Of a stretch of DNA of 29,423 bases, positions 1-8,296 are shown in pieces. The notes beneath the pieces are model-generated. The model searched no databases, was not told the DNA's origin, and saw nothing but the letters and a program-made list of their open reading frames with translations. The translations under genes and the position numbers were made by a program. This stretch comes from Acidobacteriota bacterium (GTDB lineage: Bacteria; Acidobacteriota; Blastocatellia; Pyrinomonadales; Pyrinomonadaceae): positions 1 through 29,423 of the forward strand of contig QHXE01000336.1 in assembly GCA_003222835.1 (NCBI GenBank), given 5' to 3'. Numbering within the stretch: the first letter of the stretch is position 1; the number at the start of each line of letters is the position of its first letter.

Positions 1-330
1 AATGCCGTGGTAAGGTACGGCGTTCAGGAATACACTCCCTACATGCGGTCGTTCGCTGGGGTGATTCAGCAGATGATGGAGGAGCTTAATCTGCTGGTGC
101 CGACCATCGATCAGCCCAGGGACATTAACCACCATTTATTGAAACTACGTCAGTTGGAACGCGATGGTGACGAAATTTATCGAGCGGCGACCGCCGATCT
201 CTTTCGCGGCGCCTTTGAAGTGCAAACCGTCATCATCTTGAAAGATCTTTACGCCGATCTCGAAAATACAATCGATCGTTGCCAACATGTCGGCGATTCG
301 GTTGAGCGTATCATGATTAAAAACATGTGA
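1..330 (+). CDS. DUF47/PhoU-like phosphate regulatory protein, 3' part
   Basis: This is the C-terminal part of a DUF47 (PhoU-divergent) protein. The reading frame is open at base 1, so the true start lies outside the window. The visible part is helical and rich in charged residues, with segments such as LRQLERDGDEIYR and DLYADLENTIDRCQHVGD. These resemble the conserved E/D-rich helices of this family, which are thought to bind metal. The gene sits 28 nt upstream of a Pit-type phosphate permease. DUF47-pit pairs are common, and the small protein is thought to modulate the permease. The function is assigned from family and neighbourhood; the pairing with Pit is inferred. Confidence 0.85.
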   Translation, partial: NAVVRYGVQEYTPYMRSFAGVIQQMMEELNLLVPTIDQPRDINHHLLKLRQLERDGDEIYRAATADLFRGAFEVQTVIILKDLYADLENTIDRCQHVGDSVERIMIKNM

Positions 331-358
331 AGTGCGCGACTGACTCAACGACAAACGT

Positions 359-1429
359 ATGCCTGCTTCAATTAACGCTACTGTGATCATTGCCGGTGTG
401 ATCGTTCTGGTCGCGCTAATATTCGATTTCACTAACGGCTTTCACGACGCGGCGAATTCGATCGCCACCGTAGTTTCAACTCGAGTCCTCTCACCGCGGT
501 ATGCCGTAATTTGGGCCGCAACCTTCAATTTCATCGCCTTCGCCATCTTTGGCACGCGGGTGGCGAAAACCATTGGCGGCGATTTGGTGCGTATCGATCT
601 AATCCGCGCGGACCTGCGTCTCTACGTATTATGTGCGGGTCTGATAGGAGCAATTATCTGGAACCTGATTACCTGGTACCTGGGACTGCCGACTTCAAGT
701 TCGCACGCGTTGATTGGAGGCTATGGCGGTGCGGCAATTGCCGCTTATCGAGGCTTTAGTGGCCTGCTTAAACCCGATGGTTGGATCAAAACGCTTATAT
801 TTATTGTGGCTTCGCCGGTGATTGGATTCGTGCTCGGTTTTGCGTTGATGGTCGCGGTTTATTGGATCTTCCACCGCTGGACTCCGTCACAGGTGGATAA
901 GACGTTTCGGCGCGGCCAATTGTTCTCTGCGGCGATGTATTCGTTGGGGCATGGCGGTAACGATGCGCAAAAAACGATGGGCATCATCACGGTTGTGCTC
1001 GCCACCGCTGGAATGTTCAATTTACAACTGGGGGAGAAAGGTTCCCTGCCGCCAATTCCGATCTACGTAGTGCTGCTCGCGCATGCGGCGATAGCCTTGG
1101 GCACTTTGTCCGGTGGTTGGCGCATCGTTCATACGATGGGATCAAAGATTACGAAACTGCGACCTGTGGGAGGATTCTGCGCTGAGACTGCAGGCTCGGC
1201 TACATTGTTTGGCGCCACGTTTCTGGGTATTCCTGTTTCGACTACGCATACGATCACAGGGGCAATCGCCGGCGTGGGTTCGACGACTCGGCTGTCGGCA
1301 GTCAAGTGGCGCGTGGCGGGCAGAATACTGTGGGCCTGGATTCTTACCATTCCGGCGGCCGCCTTCTTCGCCGCCTTATCGTTTCTGATTATTGGATTCG
1401 TCGCCGCGATTGTCGGTAAGGCAAGTTGA
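359..1429 (+). CDS. pit: Pit-family inorganic phosphate transporter
   Basis: This is a low-affinity inorganic phosphate permease of the inner membrane, expected to import metal-phosphate driven by protons. The 356-residue product is almost entirely hydrophobic helices. It carries the two family signature repeats: GFHDAANS at residues 27-34 and GGNDAQK at residues 199-205. Each is followed by a conserved segment, TSSSHALIGG near 112 and STTHTITGA near 300, as expected from the internal duplication of PiT proteins. The ATG is not preceded by a clear Shine-Dalgarno sequence. It follows the DUF47 gene closely and precedes a PhoB-like regulator, so the four genes probably form one phosphate-responsive unit. 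Length and motifs look complete. Confidence 0.93.
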   Translation: MPASINATVIIAGVIVLVALIFDFTNGFHDAANSIATVVSTRVLSPRYAVIWAATFNFIAFAIFGTRVAKTIGGDLVRIDLIRADLRLYVLCAGLIGAIIWNLITWYLGLPTSSSHALIGGYGGAAIAAYRGFSGLLKPDGWIKTLIFIVASPVIGFVLGFALMVAVYWIFHRWTPSQVDKTFRRGQLFSAAMYSLGHGGNDAQKTMGIITVVLATAGMFNLQLGEKGSLPPIPIYVVLLAHAAIALGTLSGGWRIVHTMGSKITKLRPVGGFCAETAGSATLFGATFLGIPVSTTHTITGAIAGVGSTTRLSAVKWRVAGRILWAWILTIPAAAFFAALSFLIIGFVAAIVGKAS

Positions 1430-1430
1430 T

Positions 1431-1448
1431 AGTCGCTATATAGCGACT
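1431..1448. promoter_or_regulatory. Perfect 18-bp palindrome upstream of the PhoB-like gene
   Basis: AGTCGCTATATAGCGACT reads the same on both strands. It begins one base after the pit stop codon and ends 14 bases before the ATG of the response regulator. The symmetry and place suggest an operator for a dimeric regulator, or a small RNA hairpin in the pit-regulator intergenic region. It does not resemble the direct-repeat Pho box of enterobacteria. The function is inferred. Confidence 0.45.
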
Positions 1449-1462
1449 GTGGGCATGACGCA

Positions 1463-2185
1463 ATGTCGAAACCTGCTCTAATCATCGAAGACGATGCTGA
1501 CATAGCCGAGAGCGTAAAGTACAACCTCGAGTCTGAGGGCTTCTCCGCGGTCGTCGCCTCAACGGGCGAGCAAGGTCTAACGCTGGCGCTCGATGCCCAT
1601 AACCCGCCGAGTGTGATTGTTCTCGATTTAATGCTTCCCGGCATGAATGGAATGGAGTTGTGCCGTCGCCTGCGTCGTGAGAAACAAACGCGGCGCACGC
1701 CGATAATCATGTTGACCGCAAAAACTTCGGAAGCGGATCGCATCGCCGGACTTGACCTGGGCGCCGACGATTACTTAGCCAAGCCTTTTTCGGTCCGCGA
1801 ATTGATGGCGCGCGTGCGTGCAGTACTGCGTCGCGCTGACGAGGACGTGCCCGAACGCTACGATGATGGCCGCTTGGCGATCGACTTCGCCGACGTCCGA
1901 GCTTCCTGTGATGGCGAGAATGTGAAGCTGACAAACAAAGAATTCCTGCTGCTATCAACTCTGGCAAAGAAGCGCGGCCGAGTTATCAACCGCACGCAAT
2001 TGCTTGATCAGGTGTGGGGATACAGCTATTACGGCGACGCGCGCACACTGGACGTTCATATTCGTCGCTTGCGGCAAAAACTGGGCGGCTGCGGCAACTG
2101 CATCGAGACCGTGGTCGGCGTCGGTTATCGCTTCATCGGTTGCGTGCATGAAACAAAGGCCGCAGCAAGTTCAACGAATGATTGA
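1463..2185 (+). CDS. phoB: PhoB-like OmpR-family response regulator
   Basis: This is a two-domain DNA-binding response regulator of 240 residues. The receiver domain covers about residues 4-118, with acidic pocket D10-D11, phospho-acceptor D55 (VIVLDLMLPG), T85 and K107. The winged-helix effector domain covers about 135-228, with the typical recognition segment DARTLDVHIRRLRQKL and the terminal hairpin VVGVGYRF. It overlaps the downstream histidine kinase and follows a Pit permease, which supports a role in phosphate-starvation control. The PhoB name rests on this context; from sequence alone another OmpR-family regulator is possible. An 18-bp palindrome just upstream may serve autoregulation. 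Confidence 0.87.
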   Translation: MSKPALIIEDDADIAESVKYNLESEGFSAVVASTGEQGLTLALDAHNPPSVIVLDLMLPGMNGMELCRRLRREKQTRRTPIIMLTAKTSEADRIAGLDLGADDYLAKPFSVRELMARVRAVLRRADEDVPERYDDGRLAIDFADVRASCDGENVKLTNKEFLLLSTLAKKRGRVINRTQLLDQVWGYSYYGDARTLDVHIRRLRQKLGGCGNCIETVVGVGYRFIGCVHETKAAASSTND

Positions 2186-3458
2186 ATCTCGATCGATTTT
2201 TGGTCACGGCTTCCTCGCTCTCATAGCGTTGCTCGTCATCGCCGCACTGATGTCAGGATCCCTTCGCGCGCTTGTCCTTGTGGTATTAGTACTAATCATC
2301 GGCTTCAGTCTTGGTTTGCTTCTGGGACGAAGACGAGAGAGCGTAACCGGCGGCGAAACCGCTCTCGACACACCTTCAAGCGGTTTGAATTCATCACACT
2401 TCTCGGCCAGGTTTCTAGATTCCGCACTCAAGGAAATGCGCGAAGGCTTGCTGGTGATTGACGCGGACATGCGGGTCGTCGCGTCAAACCGGGCTGCCCG
2501 GAATCTCTTTTCTGATCTTAATGATGTGATCGACTCGCGTCGCTTGACGGAATTGACCCGAAATCCGGCGATTTATGACGCGTTTCTCGATGCTGTCCGC
2601 GGTAAAGAGCGCACGGGCGTAAAGGTCGAAACTTACGGACAGGAAAGGCGGGTCTTCGATTTGCGAGTTGTACCCTTGCGATCGACGAACGGTCATGGAT
2701 CCGGCGGCGCAGTGGGCGTCTTCTTCGACGTTACTCGACTCGAGCGGCTGGAAATTATCAGGCAAGAGTTTCTTTCGAATGTCTCCCACGAACTGCGCAC
2801 GCCCTTAACTTCGATCAGAGCGTTGGCCGAGACGCTAGAAAACGGCGCCATCGAAGATCACCAAAACAATCGACGCTTCCTTTCCATCATTCAGAAGAAT
2901 GCCGACCGCATGCATCGCCTCATCGATGACATTCTGGAACTGAGCGCGATCGAAGCCGGAAACGTAAAGGTGAAACCTGAAATCATTCAACTTCATCCGT
3001 TGGTCGAAGATGTTATCGCGAGTCTTTCAGCGTCGGCCGTGGCTCGGAAGATTACCGTTGACGATCTCGTCGATCGGAAAGCCGAAGTTTTCGCTGACCC
3101 GCATCGGCTGCTCCAAATGCTGACGAATCTGGTCGACAACGCAATCAAGTTCAATCGCGAAGGCGGCACTGTTACGATTAGGCACGAAAGCGATCGTGCC
3201 GATCGCATTCGCGTTGAAGACAGCGGAGAGGGAATTCCGGCCCACCATCTCGATCGTCTATTCGAAAGATTCTATCGAGTGGATCGCGCTCGCTCGCGCG
3301 AGCTCGGAGGAACGGGTTTGGGATTGGCGATAGTGAAACATCTGGCGCGGGCACATGGAGGAGAGGTTATCGTCGAGTCTCGCTTTGGTGAAGGGAGTCA
3401 ATTCACGATCGAGTTGCCGCACAACATCACCACGAAGGCACGGCCTCAGCAACATTAA
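2178..3458 (+). CDS. phoR: PhoR-like sensor histidine kinase
   Basis: This is a membrane-bound sensor kinase, 426 residues from the chosen ATG. Two hydrophobic segments (about 11-26 and 30-49) form a short membrane anchor with almost no periplasmic loop, as in PhoR. A PAS-like domain follows at about 80-185. The HisKA domain carries phospho-acceptor H204 (NVSHELRTP). The ATPase domain has the N box (NLVDNAIKFN), G1 (DSGEGIP), F (LFERFYR) and G2 (GGTGLGLAI). The start overlaps the regulator stop by 8 nt, suggesting translational coupling. An upstream ATG at 2148 would add ten polar residues, and the frame is open to 2004, but only overlapping the regulator. It most likely phosphorylates the PhoB-like protein encoded just before it. 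Confidence 0.88.
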   Translation: MIESRSIFGHGFLALIALLVIAALMSGSLRALVLVVLVLIIGFSLGLLLGRRRESVTGGETALDTPSSGLNSSHFSARFLDSALKEMREGLLVIDADMRVVASNRAARNLFSDLNDVIDSRRLTELTRNPAIYDAFLDAVRGKERTGVKVETYGQERRVFDLRVVPLRSTNGHGSGGAVGVFFDVTRLERLEIIRQEFLSNVSHELRTPLTSIRALAETLENGAIEDHQNNRRFLSIIQKNADRMHRLIDDILELSAIEAGNVKVKPEIIQLHPLVEDVIASLSASAVARKITVDDLVDRKAEVFADPHRLLQMLTNLVDNAIKFNREGGTVTIRHESDRADRIRVEDSGEGIPAHHLDRLFERFYRVDRARSRELGGTGLGLAIVKHLARAHGGEVIVESRFGEGSQFTIELPHNITTKARPQQH

Positions 3459-3474
3459 ACGCCTGACGATTCGG

Positions 3475-3771
3475 TCAGTGTGAGAGCCGGCGCGTATTTA
3501 CAAGTTCCGACAATCCGCTAAAAGCTGCTGCGCTTCGGCTCAACAACCGCTCCGCGAGTCGTCGAAGTTGAGCGGGCATTTCTACCAGAGCATCTTCTTC
3601 AACGTCGGCGCGATGTCGAGTTAGCAATTGCAATTCGGCGTTACAGAATTCACAGAAGAAAAGATGAGCCTGAATGCGCGATCTTTCTTCATCAGTTACG
3701 CTTGAAAGATGATATCCAAGCAGCTCTTGTGATGAGGGGCAACTTGCGCGCTTTCGAAACATGCTCACCAT
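3475..3771 (-). CDS. Small zinc-finger anti-sigma-like protein
   Basis: This is a 98-residue soluble protein with a putative zinc-finger motif H36-x3-C40-x2-C43 (HLFFCEFC). That motif is typical of the ZAS (zinc-binding anti-sigma) fold that sequesters ECF sigma factors. C11 could be a fourth ligand. No membrane segment follows, so it would act in the cytoplasm. The reading starts at ATG 3771; a second ATG at 3762 is an alternative. The gene converges on phoR with a 16-bp gap and is divergent from the sigma-like gene at 4289, about 500 bp away. Pairing with that gene is a reasonable guess but is not shown by the sequence. Confidence 0.7.
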   Translation of the reverse strand: MVSMFRKRASCPSSQELLGYHLSSVTDEERSRIQAHLFFCEFCNAELQLLTRHRADVEEDALVEMPAQLRRLAERLLSRSAAAFSGLSELVNTRRLSH

Positions 3772-4288
3772 CTATAACGGGACTGGACTTTCCTTTAGAC
3801 TTGCCTCTACCAACTGCTAAAAAAGTCGAATCGATTTCGATTTCCAGAGTTTGGGTCTCGCCTAGCAGCTGCTTTCTCTAACTATTTCAGCAGTTGCAGC
3901 TAGTGTAAAAAATTGTTGCCCAATTTTGAATTTATTGCTAAGATTCCTCAAGGTTGATCGAGGAGCGCTTTTACTCCTTGATTTCCTTCTTCGATGGCGC
4001 AGAGAGGATGCCGCGTACATCGAACCGCAGTTTCCCGCGTTTGGCCGGCTGCACAACGGCCGGAACAAGCAAAATCTTTTCGGGATTGAAAATGACAAGA
4101 GAATAGCTGTGCGCCTCGACCAGGCTTCCTGTCTTCGGTCGAGCCCCGACACGGTCGGGTTGCCCCAGCAAGCTTCACAATCCTTATCGCAGACCGTCGG
4201 TTCAGGCCACAGCACATGACAGATGAGCTTGATCTTAGCCTGATCATGCTAACTGCCATCGATCTTTTCGGGACAAGACTCTACCATC
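3772..4288. other. Intergenic region, 517 bp, with a possible decayed small gene
   Basis: No intact gene is convincing here. On the minus strand, 3971-4171 reads a plausible protein C-terminus (TGSLVEAHSYSLVIFNPEK then a basic end KKEIKE). It has only a TTG start and a stop immediately upstream. The adjacent minus frame reads CDKDCEACWGNPT up to 4215. The two would join if a frameshift is assumed near 4150. A short hairpin CCCGAC-acg-GTCGGG lies at 4145-4159, close to that point. The rest is AT-rich between 3890 and 3960 and should contain the promoters of the divergent flanking genes, but none is clear. Confidence 0.4.
3971..4215 (-). pseudogene. Possible frameshifted small gene
   Basis: Two overlapping minus-strand frames each look protein-like over different parts. 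The upstream frame has a cysteine cluster (CDKDCEACWGNP) from 4215 downwards. The downstream frame ends with SYSLVIFNPEKILLVPAVV and a basic tail. A single shift near 4150-4160 would join them into a protein of roughly 80 residues. No family was recognised. The alternative is chance coding potential in an intergenic region. Confidence 0.25.
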
Positions 4289-5476
4289 GTGAAATCAATC
4301 ACTCAAAAAACAACGCCAGATCTTACTGTCAACATGGCTCGCGAAGTGCCACGTTCGACGCGACTTTCGGAACGCGCCGCAAGGGCAGGGCATTGGGTTG
4401 AGAGCCTGCGAACTTCCGACGTTAACCGTTTGTGGGCTGAACTGCACCGCATTGTCAGCAATCATCCGCTGGTGCGCGCTTCGCGCAGTGCCGGCTTGTT
4501 GATTGAAGAGGGTGCTACCAGCGCGTACACCGATCTAACCCAGGAGTTGTTCGTCCAGTTGTTAACGAAGTCTCGGTTTCAACATTACCTCGATACCGAG
4601 ATGACGGACGCTGAGATTGAATGCGAAATCGGCCAGATCGAACTGACGAACCTACTAACGGCGGAATTGCGGAAACGTCACCCGGAAAGCTACCGGCTGG
4701 CGCGCCGTATCTCGACACTCATTCAATCGAGCGCAAACTTCCGCCGTTTTGACAGCAATGGCAATTCTGAGGAGCAACACCGTCGTTTGGCCGACCGAGT
4801 CTACGGACTGAGCGAGTGGCCGGACAGCAAGCGGGGCCGCGGCTCGCACGAGATGGAACAACGTGCGCACATGATTCCGGTTCGCCAACGCGATACGCGA
4901 ATGGTGGGTTGCACGGGTGACGCGCAGATTGTGATTAGTAACTCTGACCTCGAGGACCTGATAATTTCGGTGCTAGAGGCTATTGATTCGCCGGCGGATG
5001 TGCGCACTCTGCGTAGTCTGGTTATGTCGCGCCTACCGGTCATGGATATTTACCTCGTGCCTTTGGGGGGCGATGACGCAGATTCCGACGGTCCGCATTA
5101 CGATCCAGCCGATCAGCGCGAGAATCCCGAACAATCTCTGCTGAGACACGAATCGGAGCGCGAGGCGGCGGGGTCGGTCGAAAAGTTCCTGACGAATCTA
5201 CACGCCAATGTCCGCGGCAAGGTCAAGCAGTACAACCGCATGCTAGGCGTGCTTTGGCACTGTTATTTGAGCCCCGACACGGCGACACAATTGGAAGTTG
5301 CCGCTACATTAGGAGTTTCTGACTCTCTGGTGTCTGATTATCGGCGCCGGATTGAGGAAGAATTGCGCGCGCTATCCTTTAAAGAGGTGGAAGAGGCGCG
5401 TCAGTTTGAGTTAGCCCTGCGCGAGCACGTCCGCACTTTGGTGGTGATTGCCGGCGAACCTAGCGCTGCTATCTAG
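4289..5476 (+). CDS. Sigma-70-like regulatory protein with C-terminal helix-turn-helix
   Basis: This is a 395-residue soluble protein. Residues about 75-95 (AYTDLTQELFVQLL) resemble the core helix of sigma-70 region 2. Near the C-terminus (about 320-370) a helix-turn-helix appears in TQLEVAATLGVSDSLVSDY, followed by RRRIEEELRALSF, much like sigma region 4. The middle (about 150-300) is polar, with an acidic stretch GGDDADSDG, and is unlike classical ECF factors, which are usually near 190 residues. The GTG start gives the longest frame; ATG 4334 is equally possible because neither has a clear ribosome site. A strong terminator follows, so it is a single-gene unit. It could work with the anti-sigma-like protein encoded at 3475-3771. 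The promoter targets are unknown. Confidence 0.65.
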   Translation: MKSITQKTTPDLTVNMAREVPRSTRLSERAARAGHWVESLRTSDVNRLWAELHRIVSNHPLVRASRSAGLLIEEGATSAYTDLTQELFVQLLTKSRFQHYLDTEMTDAEIECEIGQIELTNLLTAELRKRHPESYRLARRISTLIQSSANFRRFDSNGNSEEQHRRLADRVYGLSEWPDSKRGRGSHEMEQRAHMIPVRQRDTRMVGCTGDAQIVISNSDLEDLIISVLEAIDSPADVRTLRSLVMSRLPVMDIYLVPLGGDDADSDGPHYDPADQRENPEQSLLRHESEREAAGSVEKFLTNLHANVRGKVKQYNRMLGVLWHCYLSPDTATQLEVAATLGVSDSLVSDYRRRIEEELRALSFKEVEEARQFELALREHVRTLVVIAGEPSAAI

Positions 5477-5521
5477 TTCGGCGAAAGTCGCGTGAACTTA
5501 GCGACGGCGATATCAAATAAC

Positions 5522-5555
5522 GAAGAAGCGCAGGCCTGCGCTTCTTCTTTGTTTT
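5522..5555 (+). terminator. Intrinsic terminator after the sigma-like gene
   Basis: GAAGAAGCGCAGG (5522-5534) is followed directly by its exact reverse complement CCTGCGCTTCTTC (5535-5547), then TTTGTTTT. This is a 13-bp GC-containing stem with a U-rich tail 45 bases after the stop codon. It separates the sigma-like gene from the glycan operon. Confidence 0.88.
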
Positions 5556-5764
5556 ATGCGCAGTCAAATCGAGTATCCTGAATGAAAAGGCGATCTACAA
5601 CAAAGAATGATTACGAACCCGTAAGGCGCCCACGGTCTCACGTTGCTGCTAGCAAGATTGCTGAAAGGAACTGTCCGATCAAAGACCAGTGTCGCCAAGC
5701 GACCAATCGACACAGCGAGGCTGAACGAAGAGTCGTTGAGGACAAAAACCCGATTGTAGACCCG

Positions 5765-7108
5765 ATGCTCAATAACTCGACTCGAAATGGATCGGCGACG
5801 ACCTTTCTGAAGCACGGGCACTTGTTCTCGTTCGTCGCACTTTTTCTCTTTACCCTCATTCTCTATACGCGACCAGCGGAATTCTATCCCTCACCATTGA
5901 CGGCTTCGATTGCGCTGCTTGTTGGGATCGTGACGCTGGGATTGTTTGTGCCGACCCAGTTCGCGTTAGAGGGGAAATTAACCGCGTCCTTGCGCGAGGT
6001 GAAGCTGCTAATGCTGTTTGTGGTGACCGGTCTCCTCTCAATTCCGTTCGCGATCGATCCGATGCAAGCCTGGACTGAATTTAGCGGCACATTTGTTCGC
6101 ACCGTGATTATCTTCATCGTGATCGTTAATGCGGTGCGCACCGAAATGCGCCTCAAAGCGCTGCTCATCCTCGCGATCGGAACGGCGCTCTGGTTAAGTT
6201 TGGGTGCAATTGATGATTATCGTCTCGGCCTATTGACCGTTGAAGGTTACCGTGTAGGCGGAAGAGGCAGTGGCATCTTTGGCAACTCGAATGATATGGC
6301 GCTCTACCTTGTGACGATGATTCCCATCACGATCGCTATGTTGCTTAGTAGCCGCGGACCCATTAGCAAACTGGGTTTCGGCGCGTGCTCGCTCTTGATG
6401 ATCGCAGCCGTCGTGGTTACTTATTCGCGCGGTGGGTTTGTCGGTTTGGTAGTAGCGCTTAGCTTTTTGGTCTGGAAAGCAGGCCATCGGCATAAGAGTA
6501 CAATTCTGGTCGTTGGTTTCGTGATCGTCGTAGGTTTCGTGCTAGTTGCGCCCGGCGGCTACGCGCTTAGGCTCGCGTCGATCATGATACCAAGTTTGGA
6601 TCCAGTTGGATCGGCCGATGCCCGGCGCGGCGAACTCTTCAGGTCTCTGTATGTAGCTCTTCGGCACCCAATCCTGGGCATAGGCATGGGCAACTATGCT
6701 CCCCAGATGTCATATCGCGGCCTGGTCACACACAATTCTTACACGCAGATCGCAGCAGAAATGGGAATAGCGGCACTGGTCTGCTACACAACGTTCATCG
6801 TTACGCCTTTCAAAAAGCTGGGCCAGATAGCGCGCGAAACTTTTAGCTCCTCATCAAATTCACACTTGCACTATTTAGCCGTCGGTTTACAGGCTTCCCT
6901 GCTCGGCTATCTCGTTTGCAGCTTCTTCGCCTCGGTCGCGTATCTCTGGTACGTTTACTACCTGGTTGGGTATGCCGTCTGTTTGCGCCGTCTTTATGAA
7001 TCTGAAACTGGAAGAGAAGTTGTGGTTGAGAAGCGGAAAACTGAAAAGAAGCACGGGATGTTTGATTCTCCGATCATTGCAAAAACGAGCGGAGTAGCGC
7101 CTACGTGA
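5765..7108 (+). CDS. O-antigen ligase/polymerase-like membrane protein (Wzy/WaaL superfamily)
   Basis: This is a polytopic inner-membrane protein with roughly ten hydrophobic segments. It should join or polymerise glycan units on the periplasmic side. The large loop carries the conserved GIGMGNYAPQ and THNSYTQIAAEMG stretch, typical of the O-antigen ligase domain (Wzy_C). The segment GSGIFGNSNDMALYLV is also usual for this group, including exosortase-associated O-glycosylation ligases. The chosen ATG gives 448 residues, close to the family length, and starts just before the first membrane segment. The frame is open to an ATG at 5582 (508 residues), which would add a charged 61-residue extension. 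That start lies 26 bp after the terminator, leaving little room for a promoter. The stop overlaps the next gene by 4 nt. Confidence 0.82.
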   Translation: MLNNSTRNGSATTFLKHGHLFSFVALFLFTLILYTRPAEFYPSPLTASIALLVGIVTLGLFVPTQFALEGKLTASLREVKLLMLFVVTGLLSIPFAIDPMQAWTEFSGTFVRTVIIFIVIVNAVRTEMRLKALLILAIGTALWLSLGAIDDYRLGLLTVEGYRVGGRGSGIFGNSNDMALYLVTMIPITIAMLLSSRGPISKLGFGACSLLMIAAVVVTYSRGGFVGLVVALSFLVWKAGHRHKSTILVVGFVIVVGFVLVAPGGYALRLASIMIPSLDPVGSADARRGELFRSLYVALRHPILGIGMGNYAPQMSYRGLVTHNSYTQIAAEMGIAALVCYTTFIVTPFKKLGQIARETFSSSSNSHLHYLAVGLQASLLGYLVCSFFASVAYLWYVYYLVGYAVCLRRLYESETGREVVVEKRKTEKKHGMFDSPIIAKTSGVAPT

Positions 7109-8289
7109 ACTTCAGCTTAATCGCAGAGATAACTTTCTGGGCCAGCACCGCGGCGCTGATCTATACCTACGCCGGTTATCCGCTGCTGCTTTTGATCGTG
7201 AGCTGCCTGCGTCCGCGCACAGTGCGACGCGCGGAATTCATGCCTTCGGTCAGCGTGATTGTCACCGCCTACAACGAAGAATGCGCCCTCGCCGCAAAAT
7301 TGGAAAACACACTCGGTCTCGATTACCCGCACGAACTTCTTGAGATAATTGTGGCTTCCGATTGTTCGACGGATCGCACTGATGAAATCGCGAGTGGTTT
7401 TTCTGACCGTGGCGTGAGGCTTATGCGCCAGCCGGTGCGATTAGGCAAGACCGCCGCGCAAAACGCCGCCGTCGAACAGGCGAGTGGCGAGATCATTCTG
7501 TTTTCTGACGCGACGAGTAATTATCAACTGGACGTAATCCGAAAGTTGATGCCGAGCTTCGCGGACCCAACAATCGGCTGCGTTGCCGGGCGCCTGTTTT
7601 ACGTTGACCCATCCGACTCGCGCGTTGGCCGTGGCGCGCGATCATACTGGAATTACGAGACCTTCCTGAAAAGACACGAGAGCCGCGCGTGCTCTCTGAT
7701 CGGCGCGTCGGGTTGCTTGTACGCCGTGCGCAAATCCGCTTACGTCCCGCTCTATCACGAAGCATGCAGCGACTTCATCATTGCCACCAAGATGGTCGAA
7801 CAGGGTCTGCGCGCTGTCTATGAACCGGATGCGATTTGCACCGAAGAAACTAATCGACGGACGGAGAAAGAATTAAAAATGCGCGTGCGTGTCATCGCAC
7901 AAACTATCACAGACCTTTGCCGTCATCGCGCGATGATGAACCCTTTCAAACGCGGGTTCTACGCGGTGCAGCTCTTTTCGCACAAACTGATGCGGTACTT
8001 CGTGCCGTTCTTTTTGATCGCGAGCCTCGTCTCCTCCGCCATCCTTGCAACTGAGTCGCGAGTTTATCTGACGGTGTTCATCGCCCAATTTGCAGCTTAC
8101 CTGAGCGCCTTCGCAGCCTCGGTGCTTGAGCAGATCGGTATACGCAGTCGTTTGTTGGCGCTGCCACACTACTTCGTGCTTGCGAATGTTGCTTCGCTGA
8201 TTGCCTTTTACAAGTTTCTTCATGGCGAGCGCTACGCGAGTTGGGAACCAATTCGTGAACGCCCGCAGCCGAGTGCGGCGAAACCTTAG
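7105..8289 (+). CDS. Family 2 glycosyltransferase, membrane-anchored
   Basis: This is a processive-type GT-A glycosyltransferase of 394 residues. An N-terminal membrane helix (about 8-36) precedes the catalytic domain, which begins at PSVSVIVTAYNEE near residue 48. Nucleotide-sugar and metal-binding segments are seen in ASDCSTDRT and FSDATSNYQ. The acceptor region includes ACSDFIIATKM. Three hydrophobic helices close the protein (about 290-375). The QxxRW signature of cellulose synthases is not evident; the equivalent region reads RTEKELKMRVR. It starts with GTG overlapping the stop of the ligase gene, so the two are translationally coupled. It likely adds or extends a sugar on a lipid-linked chain at the cytoplasmic face. 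Confidence 0.88.
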   Translation: MNFSLIAEITFWASTAALIYTYAGYPLLLLIVSCLRPRTVRRAEFMPSVSVIVTAYNEECALAAKLENTLGLDYPHELLEIIVASDCSTDRTDEIASGFSDRGVRLMRQPVRLGKTAAQNAAVEQASGEIILFSDATSNYQLDVIRKLMPSFADPTIGCVAGRLFYVDPSDSRVGRGARSYWNYETFLKRHESRACSLIGASGCLYAVRKSAYVPLYHEACSDFIIATKMVEQGLRAVYEPDAICTEETNRRTEKELKMRVRVIAQTITDLCRHRAMMNPFKRGFYAVQLFSHKLMRYFVPFFLIASLVSSAILATESRVYLTVFIAQFAAYLSAFAASVLEQIGIRSRLLALPHYFVLANVASLIAFYKFLHGERYASWEPIRERPQPSAAKP

Positions 8290-8296
8290 CCAAACG

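Noticed and set aside
1129..1743. 204-codon minus-strand frame across pit and phoB
   Set aside because: It crosses two well-supported genes and the palindrome, and has an arginine-rich low-complexity start.
2004..2177. Longer phoR start inside phoB
   Set aside because: It would overlap phoB by up to 182 bp in another frame, and the extra residues are not conserved-looking.
4141..5282. Repeated GAGCCCCGACACGG at 4141 and 5270
   Set aside because: A 14-base match with no further similarity on either side; treated as chance.
5582..5764. N-terminal extension of the O-antigen ligase-like protein
   Set aside because: The 61 residues are charged and not membrane-like, and the start would lie only 26 bp after a terminator. 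The ATG at 5765 gives the usual family length, though the longer form cannot be excluded.
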